The position numbers and the translations under genes are program-made. Of a stretch of DNA of 14,637 nucleotides, positions 7,128 through 14,501 are shown in pieces. The stretch is from JBPCRW01 sp050996405 (GTDB lineage: Bacteria > Acidobacteriota > Blastocatellia > Pyrinomonadales > Pyrinomonadaceae), in assembly GCA_050996405.1 (NCBI GenBank), contig JBPCRW010000266.1:1-14637 (forward strand), given 5' to 3'. The stretch's first letter is position 1. Each line of letters opens with the position of its first letter. Under the pieces are notes generated by a model. That model made no database searches and had not been told where the DNA came from. It worked only from the letters and a program-made list of their open reading frames with translations.

Positions 7128-8741
7128 TTAACGTTGATTGGAGCGGCGCGCCGTATCACCCGGCTGCGGCGGAGCCAGATACGGGAAACGCTGCAAATAA
7201 TCGGAACAGGCACCGCCCGCGCTGACTCCTGTTCCAAGAACGACTGAACCAGCAGGCAAGCCCGAACCGCTTGTCAGATCGCCGGTGCAAGGAGTTCCCG
7301 CCATCGGGAAAATAACGACATCGTTGCCCATTACTCCATCACCTAAGGTATTGTTCGGGGCTACGTTTGTCGCCGGAGTGAACGGCGTTCCGCCTGCAAC
7401 CGCGCGAAGTTCGATGTCGACCACATCATCTTCGACACGACGACCGTTCGGAAAACCGGCAGGGTCGCCGCCGAGCAATCCTAAACGATTGAAGGTAGCA
7501 TTTCCGTATGGTGTCGGCGGAATTGCGACGTTTAACCGCATCATTTCGTGCGCTACTCCATCCGATAGAAACGTGGTGTAATTCGGCAGTCCGGGAACCG
7601 TTCCCGCTTTGATTCCGGTTGCAAAAATTGCAACTAAATCATTACGCGGCGCAGGCGGGATATTAGCCACAAATCCTTTTGCTTTAATTAGTTTGGCAAG
7701 CTCAGGATCCGTGATGGCAGTAACCACCTGCGGAATTGTTCCGTCAACGTTCGGACGAATCGCATTGAAAGCGTCTTTTAAGCCGAGCGGAATAACTACT
7801 TCATTGACCAAAGGATTTCCAAGTCTTGAGACCTGTACAAAATTACCGCTAAAGGTTCTTTGATTTAAATTTCCAATGACCCGGGTTGACTGGCGGCTGG
7901 CGGTCGCGTAGACACCAATCACGGCATTGGATGCCGTCGAACTGGTAGGGACCTTGCCGTCGGTAGTCAAATCGGAAATTGGAACTTCGATGGCAATTGA
8001 ATTGACGTTAAAACCATCCGTTGTGCTAATGCCTTTGGCTTTCAGGTTTAAAAAGTCAAAAACTCCGCCGACATCCACTAAGAAACCTTCATCGCGTTGT
8101 CCGGCAAAAATTCTCGTTCCCGCGCTATTAATGGTGTGAACGCCTCTTACTCCCAAAACGCCTTCGTAATTAGTTCCAGATGTGACAACCGGTCCGACAT
8201 TGCTCGGCGGCATCGGCACATTGGACGCTAAAGTAATATCTTGTTGGGTGTTGTGATTATGGCGAACAACGGTGTAAAACTGCGGCTGATTGTAGTCGGG
8301 ATCGTTAAGCGTGCTGACTACGCCGTCTTGATTAGCCGCGGTGTGACCTAAAATCGTATTGCTGTTAATCATGTGCGATTGGAATCGGAACTGGTAACTC
8401 AAATCCGGCAGCCCGTCGCCGGTGTTGTCAATGTTGATTTCATACAACACAGAATCATCAAAACGATAAAACTGTGGTCCGCCCGAAGGGTCTTGGAACG
8501 GAATGTAATTGGCAATTAAAGTAACATAAGCTGTGTTGCCGTCCAATCCGTTGCGTCCCGTTTCAATGCTGCGAAAAGCATAAACGTCTGTGTTGTCAGC
8601 ATATCTATCCATGCTGATGAGTGGAGCTTCCGAATGGCTTGATGCCATTAATGGGAGAGCCGTAAGACAAGAGACAAGACCGATAGCGGTAATGCCTTTT
8701 GCGACAGAATGCAGTTTTTTGAATATTTTAGATTTTTTCAT
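7128..8741 (-). CDS. DUF4331 family exported protein
   Basis: The product has 537 residues from the second of two adjacent ATGs. GAGGA lies 6 nt before this one but only 3 nt before the first at 8744. A basic n-region and a hydrophobic stretch (about 15-33) end in PLMASS, a Sec signal with probable cleavage at MA|SS or SS|HS. The mature start, SSHSEAPLISMDRYADNTDVYAF, is the DUF4331 hallmark, as is the late LGGDPAGFPNGRRVEDDVVDI block (about 422-443). HSEAP near the new N-terminus and many Asp residues could bind metal, but that is unproven. Two cysteines near the C-terminus (about 485 and 512) may form a disulfide. The biochemical role of the family is unknown to me. In my recollection it often sits near TPR and HupE/NicO-like genes, as here. 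It is the first of three same-strand genes. Confidence 0.9.
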   Translation of the reverse strand: MKKSKIFKKLHSVAKGITAIGLVSCLTALPLMASSHSEAPLISMDRYADNTDVYAFRSIETGRNGLDGNTAYVTLIANYIPFQDPSGGPQFYRFDDSVLYEINIDNTGDGLPDLSYQFRFQSHMINSNTILGHTAANQDGVVSTLNDPDYNQPQFYTVVRHNHNTQQDITLASNVPMPPSNVGPVVTSGTNYEGVLGVRGVHTINSAGTRIFAGQRDEGFLVDVGGVFDFLNLKAKGISTTDGFNVNSIAIEVPISDLTTDGKVPTSSTASNAVIGVYATASRQSTRVIGNLNQRTFSGNFVQVSRLGNPLVNEVVIPLGLKDAFNAIRPNVDGTIPQVVTAITDPELAKLIKAKGFVANIPPAPRNDLVAIFATGIKAGTVPGLPNYTTFLSDGVAHEMMRLNVAIPPTPYGNATFNRLGLLGGDPAGFPNGRRVEDDVVDIELRAVAGGTPFTPATNVAPNNTLGDGVMGNDVVIFPMAGTPCTGDLTSGSGLPAGSVVLGTGVSAGGACSDYLQRFPYLAPPQPGDTARRSNQR

Positions 8742-9085
8742 CATCCTTCCTCACTAGTTATTCCTTATCTTTCTAAGAATGTAATTAGAGCCTATTTTAT
8801 CTGACCGTCGAAGTTTCACGAAAAACATTTTAACATCTCTTTGGAGAAGTTAAAGGTTTTTGGTAAATGAATTGACTTACTTTGCGAAAAGCAACCAATT
8901 GATGCCTTTCGGAAAAGATACCACAATAAACATTCAGATTTAAAGCAAAAAAGAACAAAAATATCTTTTTTTTTGCAAAATAACATTTATGTATAATTTT
9001 GTAATGTTTGCGAACCTGAATATACATATCTGCTGCCTGCTGAAAATCTCTTAATATCTATCGTTTAAATAAAAACCCGTCCTCA
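8742..9085. other. AT-rich spacer upstream of the DUF4331 gene
   Basis: This spacer must contain the DUF4331 promoter if the preceding terminator-like hairpin works. Only GAGGAAGG directly before the start codons is clear. An AT-rich dyad spans 8976-9001 (CAAAAT, then ACAT-TT-ATGT, then ATTTTG) next to a run of nine T. A weak -35/-10-like pair (TTCGTG, 17 nt, TAAAAT on the minus strand, near 8800-8830) can be drawn but is not convincing. A 65-codon minus-strand frame at 8830-9027 is Lys/Phe-rich chance coding. No cobalamin or NiCo riboswitch motif was recognised. Confidence 0.5.
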
Positions 9086-9120
9086 TAAAAAGTAGAATTA
9101 TTTCTTACGCAAAATTCTAC
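9086..9120 (-). terminator. Hairpin overlapping the end of the 1042-residue gene
   Basis: On the minus strand GTAGAATT (9120-9113) and AATTCTAC (9099-9092) form a perfect 8-bp stem around 13 nt and are followed directly by TTTTT (9091 downward would read CTTTTTATG). The stop codon lies in the stem-loop. This is the layout of an intrinsic terminator, but the stem is AT-rich and therefore weak. Confidence 0.4.
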
Positions 9121-12100
9121 CCGGTAAATCGCTGCCCTCAAAAACCAATCCCTGCGCGGGGAAATCTCTTAATCTGACCTGTAAAAGTTTTTTGCCTGCG
9201 TAGTGCGGAATGGTTGCCGCGCTTTTCCCGTCGGATGTCGGTTGAACCGTTAAAGTCGCCGGTGCTTGCGGATACCAATTTTTTCCGCCGTCAACCGAAA
9301 CCTGGCTGATATAATCGATTCCCTCGCCTTTTATTTCACAGTTTCCGGCTGCTCCGCCCGCGCATTTAACCGAGAGAATTTTCGGAACCCTGGCAAATGT
9401 TTTCTTGAGCGTATACCAATCCGAATCGCCGCGCGTTTTGTCGTGAATTCTGAATTGTAATCTTCTGCCGCTTAAAAGCCTTTGCGATTGTTCGTTTAAT
9501 TGAAAATCCACTCTTAGATTTTTCCAATCCAGAACTTCAAACTTCGCCTTTGGCAGTTCACCCGCGCCGACCTGACTTTTTTCGATTCTAGTTTCGATTT
9601 CAATGTTTTCCACTTTAAAATCATAATCGGTCAAGGCGTTCTGCAAATTCACAGAGATTCCCGAAGATTCAATCGGAAAGATAGGCGAATTGTCTAAAAC
9701 AAACTGCGAATTTATATTATTGACTGCGGAGTTGGCTTTGTCAGAACCGGCATTGCCCGCGCCGGCGAATCCGGCAATGGCGACTCCTTCGACTTCTTTG
9801 GCTTCATTTGCGATTATCGCGGGTCTCGACGCGGAAACACCAAATGTCTTCGGATATTGATAGACTCTGCTTTCTCCAAGTTCGAGTTCAAGCGAAATCG
9901 TATCTGTAGTCTGCCGGGCGTTCGGGTCTTCAAAGACGAATGTTTTATCGCTCGGAGTTGAATAAGCGGCGGAATTATAATCAGTGTAATTTTGGGTAAC
10001 AAGCGCGTTATTTGCCTGCGGTATATTATTTTGATACCCATTCGGGACGCTGGAAGCTACCGCCGTTTCTCCGGCAATCACCGCACGTTTTCCATTTATC
10101 TTTAAGGCTTGTATCTGCTCTAATCCAGTGCCGTAAACAACCGCCTGATTATCTCCTTTGGAAATTTTCAAATCCGTAATAGTCGGCGGCGGCGGATAAA
10201 GATTGATATTTAAAGTAGACACATCGCCTCCAAATTGTCTTAATTCCAACTGTCCCTGACCGGGCTGAAAAGAGGTCGCGTCAATCTCAAACGATACGTC
10301 TCTGCCATCTGCGGAGTAAGCCAAGTTGTTCTCAAAAACAAACTGTCCTCCAAACGAAGGTTTATAGACGATGGACTGCAAACATTTACAATTGCCAATC
10401 AAATTCCTTAAGGTAATTACTCTTTTGCCGCCAACCGCGAACGCTTTTTGCGATTCCGGTTCAACTTCCCATTTCCCGCCGTTTGGAATGGGGATGTCGA
10501 ATTTCGGACTCTTTATTTCGTTAAAGCCCCTGCTTCCCGTAATTACCGATTCCATAGTCATATCTATCTTCGGGAAAGAATTTAAATCGTCTCTAGTAAT
10601 ATCGAGTTCCCAGCCGCCCAGTCCGACATTCTTTTTAAGCGGAAACTGCTTGCGAAAACCGTTAGGCGAACTCATTACCAACTGAAAATTCCTGGTAAAA
10701 GGATCCGTCATCCAGTCCGTCCTCAAATCCGTGCTTCGCAGTATATTTTGACCCTGATGCAGACACGGCTCCACTAATACCGGAGTCGGTAAATTAATTA
10801 TTTCCGGGTCCGGGTTCGGCTGCCATTTCTGAATCACAAGCGGATATGCGGTGACAAAACCATTGTCATTCGGGGCGGATTCGGCATACAAAGAAATTTT
10901 AACGGGTTCGGGACGCGCGTCTGAATTGGGAGAGGTGTAAGCCGGAGCAGAAAAATTATTTTGAAACCCATAGCCGTTCTGCACCTGATTGTCGCTGGCT
11001 GAACTGACTGTCGGCACAATTCGCAGCGGGGATTTCCTTTTAATCTTATTGATAGCGTCGATGGCGGCGGCGGCGACATTTATCCAGAATGAAAGCTGCG
11101 GATATTTGATGCTCAACGACGAGGCAGCCAGAATACCTCCCTGCTGAAGCATTCGGCTGACGCTGACATCGAAATCTTCGATTTTAACGCTTTTGGCGAC
11201 ACACTGTGACCTTCCGATAAAATCCTGACTAACACCGTAGTAGGTCCCCGGCGCGGTTGTAGTGCCGTTGATGCCGTAACTATAATTATTATAGCTGTTT
11301 TGCCAGCAGGTAGGCAGTTGAATGTTAAAACTTCGCGCCAGCCGCTCGACTGCCTGATTCATAAAAAAATTTCCATTGAGAGTTTGATTAGTCCCATAAG
11401 CACCGCCATACCCGTAGCCTCCTCCGTATCCATAGGTGCTGCTGCCGTATCCAGAACCATAACCGCTGCCGTATCCAGAACCATAAGTGCTGCCGTATCC
11501 AGAACCGTAACCGCTGTCGTATCCGCCGCCGTATCCATACGAACCAGAATTTCTATTCACGACAAATTGTAATTCGTCCAGGAAAGAACCGATATTGGCG
11601 TATGCATCGGAAATCTCAATGGCTTTCTCACCTACCTTTCTAATTTCTTCATAGTTTTCATTAACTAGATTTACAATTTTGTCGCGGTATTTCGGCTTGG
11701 AATAGAGAAAGAATATCGGTTGACTATCGTAAGGAACAGTAAAAGAATATTCGTTATACCAGCCGGTTTTTCTAAACTGTATTTCTTCCGAGACAGATTT
11801 TTGTTTGTCTTTATTAAGTCCGGGATTGATGAATGCTACCGAAAAAGTCCAGTTCCAATTACTTTGGTCGGGTTTTGTTCCGTTGACTTGCTCGTCCAGC
11901 AGGCGAACTTTTAAGATGTCATCTTTCTGCAAGCGCGGAACTTGTGTAATTGATATCGGAGTTTTACCTTCCCGCACGACATTGATTTCCATCCTGGCGA
12001 TTTCCTGTTTAAAGGCAGACGAATTCGTTAAATAATTATTATTCGGCTGGTTTGCGGTAAAAGTGTTAAGCTGCGGATTAACCTGTGAATTAACCCGCGC

Positions 12101-12226
12101 TAAACCGGAGATAAAAATAAAATTCAACAATAAGAATATAGAAAATAGTAAAGAAAATTTAGAATCTTTAATTCCCAAAAATTTTAAATATACTAATCCC
12201 CTGTCGAAAGATGGCGTTTTATTCAT
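9098..12226 (-). CDS. Large exported protein with Gly/Tyr/Ser repeat tract and IPT/TIG-like segments
   Basis: The product has 1042 residues and starts at ATG 12226, with GGGGGAA about 8 nt upstream. An N-terminal hydrophobic segment (25-42) preceded by basic residues looks like a signal peptide or anchor, and mature sequence begins near VNSQVNPQ. Residues about 80-225 form a compact domain. Residues 228-279 are a low-complexity tract of GYGSGYGS units. Residues 285-400 are mostly helical, with AAAAIDAINKI. After that the protein is beta-rich. PTITDLKISKGDNQAVVYGTG (681-701) and VPKILSVKCAGGAAGNCEIKGEGIDYI (947-973) both resemble the opening strands of IPT/TIG immunoglobulin-like folds, the second with a Cys pair (955, 963). 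I do not recognise the family. An extracellular or outer-surface structural or adhesive role fits but is inference. The next gene upstream is a GT2; the spacing is 435 nt, so it is probably transcribed on its own. Confidence 0.85.
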   Translation of the reverse strand: MNKTPSFDRGLVYLKFLGIKDSKFSLLFSIFLLLNFIFISGLARVNSQVNPQLNTFTANQPNNNYLTNSSAFKQEIARMEINVVREGKTPISITQVPRLQKDDILKVRLLDEQVNGTKPDQSNWNWTFSVAFINPGLNKDKQKSVSEEIQFRKTGWYNEYSFTVPYDSQPIFFLYSKPKYRDKIVNLVNENYEEIRKVGEKAIEISDAYANIGSFLDELQFVVNRNSGSYGYGGGYDSGYGSGYGSTYGSGYGSGYGSGYGSSTYGYGGGYGYGGAYGTNQTLNGNFFMNQAVERLARSFNIQLPTCWQNSYNNYSYGINGTTTAPGTYYGVSQDFIGRSQCVAKSVKIEDFDVSVSRMLQQGGILAASSLSIKYPQLSFWINVAAAAIDAINKIKRKSPLRIVPTVSSASDNQVQNGYGFQNNFSAPAYTSPNSDARPEPVKISLYAESAPNDNGFVTAYPLVIQKWQPNPDPEIINLPTPVLVEPCLHQGQNILRSTDLRTDWMTDPFTRNFQLVMSSPNGFRKQFPLKKNVGLGGWELDITRDDLNSFPKIDMTMESVITGSRGFNEIKSPKFDIPIPNGGKWEVEPESQKAFAVGGKRVITLRNLIGNCKCLQSIVYKPSFGGQFVFENNLAYSADGRDVSFEIDATSFQPGQGQLELRQFGGDVSTLNINLYPPPPTITDLKISKGDNQAVVYGTGLEQIQALKINGKRAVIAGETAVASSVPNGYQNNIPQANNALVTQNYTDYNSAAYSTPSDKTFVFEDPNARQTTDTISLELELGESRVYQYPKTFGVSASRPAIIANEAKEVEGVAIAGFAGAGNAGSDKANSAVNNINSQFVLDNSPIFPIESSGISVNLQNALTDYDFKVENIEIETRIEKSQVGAGELPKAKFEVLDWKNLRVDFQLNEQSQRLLSGRRLQFRIHDKTRGDSDWYTLKKTFARVPKILSVKCAGGAAGNCEIKGEGIDYISQVSVDGGKNWYPQAPATLTVQPTSDGKSAATIPHYAGKKLLQVRLRDFPAQGLVFEGSDLPGRILRKK
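11441..11536. repeat. 24-bp tandem repeat, 3 near-identical copies plus a degenerate fourth
   Basis: Units start at 11441, 11465 and 11489 with GCTGCCGTATCCAGAACC followed by six bases differing at one to two positions. The fourth (11513-11536) begins GCTGTCGTATCC and then diverges. On the coding strand each unit encodes eight residues of the GYGSGYGS type inside the 1042-residue protein. Because 24 is a multiple of three, gain or loss of units would lengthen or shorten the tract without a frameshift. Confidence 0.85.
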
Positions 12227-12661
12227 GCGATTGTTCCCCCTGCTGCTTGCATTCGTTTTGTTTCTGTTTTTGGTTTCAGAAAATATATTTGTTTCTGTTT
12301 TTCAAATTGAAAATCCGTTGCGGAGTTTAATAATTTTCATTGTCAAAATTGCAGATAACGCAATTTTTATCCGGATAATTTTTATGAGGTTATCAAAAAA
12401 TCAATGTTAGGACAACTTTTTTTTCATACTCCTTAAAATTAATATCAATCGAGCGTGGAGAAAACAACCCTGCGGAAAGAACCAGCGGAATTTTTTCGTT
12501 TATGAAAATCAATTAGTTCAATTTTATCGTCTGCGACCTGAAACTCTGAATTACTCTAATTGGGCAACGGTAATTTCGATAAAACAAAGGGAAAATTCCT
12601 GCTGTCCGACCAGGATAATTTTATGAATGCCGGTCAGTTGGACTTAATCTGATTTATATTC
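12227..12661. other. AT-rich 435-bp spacer upstream of the 1042-residue gene
   Basis: The only clear signal next to the gene is the GGGGGAA ribosome binding site. Further upstream are the hairpin and palindrome at 12345-12378, listed separately. Near the GT2 end (about 12600-12645) a bulged dyad can be drawn (GTCCGACC against GGTC-AGTT-GGAC), but no U-tract follows it, so I do not call it a terminator. A plus-strand hydrophobic frame (ATG 12225 to a stop at 12410) has no ribosome binding site and is antisense to the start of the large gene. I see no other genes here. Confidence 0.5.
12345..12378. promoter_or_regulatory. Hairpin plus perfect 12-nt palindrome in the leader region
   Basis: AAAATTGC and GCAATTTT (12345-12352 and 12360-12367) form a perfect 8-bp stem with a 7-nt loop. 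Directly abutting is TTATCCGGATAA (12367-12378), a perfect palindrome of operator-like size. It lies about 120-150 nt upstream of the 1042-residue gene. It may be a regulator binding site near that gene's promoter, but no matching -35/-10 pair is convincing. Confidence 0.3.
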
Positions 12662-13540
12662 TTAAAAACCGATTTTCTTTGCTATTGATTTAATCAGCAG
12701 GCGAATCAAGCCGCGCGCGCTTGAAAGCTGTTTGTTTAAATTCGATATTTCTGAATTTAAATTATGTATCTCGCCGTCTCTGACCGATTGATATTGCTGC
12801 TGTTCCGTAATTATATCTCTCAGCGAATAAATATATTTATAAATATGTTCGATATTATCGAGATACAAATTTTTGTGATTTTTGACGATTTCTTTATGAG
12901 AATAAAAAAGATGTTCGCGCGACATGATATTCGCCATCGAATCGCTTCTTTGCCGGTAAAAAAACAGATGTTCCGGGATTTGATAAACTTCCCTTTTGAG
13001 TTCGATGATTGACAGCCAAAACTCGTAATCCTCCCAGCCGTAAATCATCGAAGATTTATAACCGCCAACCGTTTCCCAATCGGTTTTCCGAAAAAATGCC
13101 GAGCAGAAAATCAGATTATCAATCAAAATTCTGGACAATTCATATTTCGGCAAATCCCACTTGAAATTTTCCCGGTCGAAAAATTCCGCGCGGCAATAAA
13201 CGATTCCGACATTTTCATTTTCATCGAGAATCGAAACGGCTTTTTCTAAATACGTATCGGCAATTTTGTCGTCGGCATCGAGCGGCAGAATATATTTTCC
13301 GGCTGCCTGCGCGATTCCGTTATTTCTCGCGGCGGCTAAACCCTGATTATCGGTTTTGATAACTTTAATTTTGGAATTATCTAAACTTTCTAAAATCAAA
13401 TTTGTTTCAATATCCGTCGAGCCGTCATTGACCACAGTTATTTCAAAATCCTGAAAAGTTTGCGCCATGACAGAATCAATCGCTTCGTGAATATATTTTC
13501 CCAGATTGAAACAAGGTATGACGACCGAAACTTTTGGCAT
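12662..13540 (-). CDS. GT2 family glycosyltransferase with C-terminal coiled coil
   Basis: The product has 292 residues. VSVVIPCFNLGKYIHEAIDS (4-23) and VVNDGSTD (36-43) form the nucleotide-binding half of the GT-A fold, GLAAARNNGI (67-76) follows, and LPLDADD (85-91) is the metal-binding DxD motif. YGWEDYEFW (167-175) carries the ED catalytic-base motif of the inverting GT2 enzymes. Residues about 240-272 (IITEQQQY through NSEISNLNKQLSS) are polar, heptad-like and predicted to form a short coiled coil, followed by a basic amphipathic end (RLLIKSIAKKIGF) that could touch the membrane. It is probably a cytoplasmic enzyme adding a sugar to a surface glycan. The start at 13540 lacks a clear ribosome binding site but begins the fold exactly where the family does. 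It is separated from its neighbours by long spacers, so it is probably a single gene. Confidence 0.88.
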   Translation of the reverse strand: MPKVSVVIPCFNLGKYIHEAIDSVMAQTFQDFEITVVNDGSTDIETNLILESLDNSKIKVIKTDNQGLAAARNNGIAQAAGKYILPLDADDKIADTYLEKAVSILDENENVGIVYCRAEFFDRENFKWDLPKYELSRILIDNLIFCSAFFRKTDWETVGGYKSSMIYGWEDYEFWLSIIELKREVYQIPEHLFFYRQRSDSMANIMSREHLFYSHKEIVKNHKNLYLDNIEHIYKYIYSLRDIITEQQQYQSVRDGEIHNLNSEISNLNKQLSSARGLIRLLIKSIAKKIGF

Positions 13541-13587
13541 ACAAGCTGTTTAGAGATTTAACGAATTTAAGATTTTCTCAAATACAA

Positions 13588-13670
13588 TTTAACGCAAAGA
13601 CGCAAAGCGGCAAAGGCGTTAAAGCCGCATTATGACTCACGATTAACAATTTACGATTCACGATTTGCGA
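13588..13670. repeat. Short intergenic repeat cluster (inverted arms plus ACGATT repeats)
   Basis: TTTAACGC (13588-13595) and GCGTTAAA (13616-13623) are perfect inverted arms enclosing the direct repeat CGCAAAGACGCAAAG. Then 13639-13670 holds three or four copies of a CACGATT/TACGATT-like heptamer. Such low-complexity spacer repeats occur in several bacterial phyla. They fill most of the 131-nt gap between the cbiO-like stop and the GT2 start. Confidence 0.6.
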
Positions 13671-13671
13671 T

Positions 13672-14490
13672 TTATTTTAGATGTTTGTGTTCGTGAAAGC
13701 GATGCAGATGCGGGTGCGAATGCGCTTCGCCGTCAGAATGGATGTGGCGATGCGAATGAGCTAAATTGGAATTTTCCAGCCGCTGCGTGTCGGCTAAAAT
13801 TTCCTGCGGCGTTCCTTCTCCGATGACGCGCCCGTTTTGAAAAATAAAACAGTAATCGGCGATTTCTTCAATAATATCCAAATCGTGTGTCGCCGTGATA
13901 ACTGTTTTACCGCTGCCGTGCCAGCCAATCAGCAAATCAATAATTTGACTGCGACTTTTCGGGTCGAGTGCGGCAGTCGGCTCGTCCATTAACAAAACCT
14001 GCGGGTCTAAAATTAAGACGGACGCGAGCGCGACGCGCTTTTTTTCGCCGCCCGAAAGACGATGCGGCGAACGGTCTTTTAAATGCGAAATTTCCAACAT
14101 CTCCAGAGTTTCCGCGACGCGCCTGCGAATTTCATTTTTTTGCCAGCGAAGCTGCAACGGCGCAAAAGCGACTTCATCAAAAACCGTCGGATTAAAAAGC
14201 TGCACGTCCGGGTTTTGAAAAACGAGCGCGACGCGGCGGCGAAATTTAAAGGCAAATTCTTCGTCCTGCAAAGCGTCTTCGGTCAAAGATTCGCCAAACG
14301 CCGAAACCGCGCCTTTGTCTGGAAAATAAAGCCCGTCGAGCAGGCGCAGAAATGTGGATTTCCCCGAACCGTTCGCGCCCAAAATCGCCACGCGCTGATT
14401 TTGTTTTATCGAAAGCGACAAACCGTCGAGCGCCGTTACGTCGTTATATCGAAAGGCGACATCCCGAACATCGAAGATGGATTCTGACAT
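13672..14490 (-). CDS. cbiO: ECF-type cobalt/nickel ABC transporter ATPase with histidine-rich tail
   Basis: The product has 272 residues from ATG 14490. An in-frame extension to 14598 exists but runs inside the upstream permease gene, and the ABC domain begins properly at SIFDVRDVAF. Features seen are Walker A GANGSGKST (38-46), Q-loop Gln92 in VFQNPDVQLF (90-99), signature LSGGEK (145-150), Walker B VLLMDE (165-170), D-loop AALD (173-176) and switch His202. This matches the CbiO/NikO/EcfA group. The C-terminal segment from 244 has 11 histidines in 26 residues, mostly in HxH spacing, and would bind Ni2+, Co2+ or Zn2+. The ATG lies 11 nt downstream of the cbiQ-like stop, so the two are cotranscribed. 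The ATPase would power metal uptake through the CbiQ/CbiM-type membrane parts. Cobalt and nickel cannot be distinguished, so the symbol could equally be nikO. Confidence 0.9.
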   Translation of the reverse strand: MSESIFDVRDVAFRYNDVTALDGLSLSIKQNQRVAILGANGSGKSTFLRLLDGLYFPDKGAVSAFGESLTEDALQDEEFAFKFRRRVALVFQNPDVQLFNPTVFDEVAFAPLQLRWQKNEIRRRVAETLEMLEISHLKDRSPHRLSGGEKKRVALASVLILDPQVLLMDEPTAALDPKSRSQIIDLLIGWHGSGKTVITATHDLDIIEEIADYCFIFQNGRVIGEGTPQEILADTQRLENSNLAHSHRHIHSDGEAHSHPHLHRFHEHKHLK

Positions 14491-14501
14491 TGTTTTCACG
14501 C

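Noticed and set aside
8830..9027. Minus-strand frame of 65 codons in the spacer before DUF4331
   Set aside because: It has a Lys/Phe-rich composition typical of AT-rich DNA, no clear ribosome binding site and no recognisable motif, and it would occupy the likely promoter region.
8742..9097. Cobalamin or NiCo riboswitch upstream of the metal-related genes
   Set aside because: No B12-box-like or NiCo consensus was found by eye; only AT-rich dyads are present.
11300..11572. Plus-strand Val/Ser/Ala-rich repetitive frame
   Set aside because: It is the antisense reading of the Gly/Tyr/Ser repeat tract. The periodicity is inherited from the real gene.
12063..12410. Plus-strand frame with a hydrophobic second half (from ATG 12225)
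   Set aside because: Its first half is antisense to the start of the 1042-residue gene. No ribosome binding site precedes either ATG, and the hydrophobicity follows from the T-rich strand.
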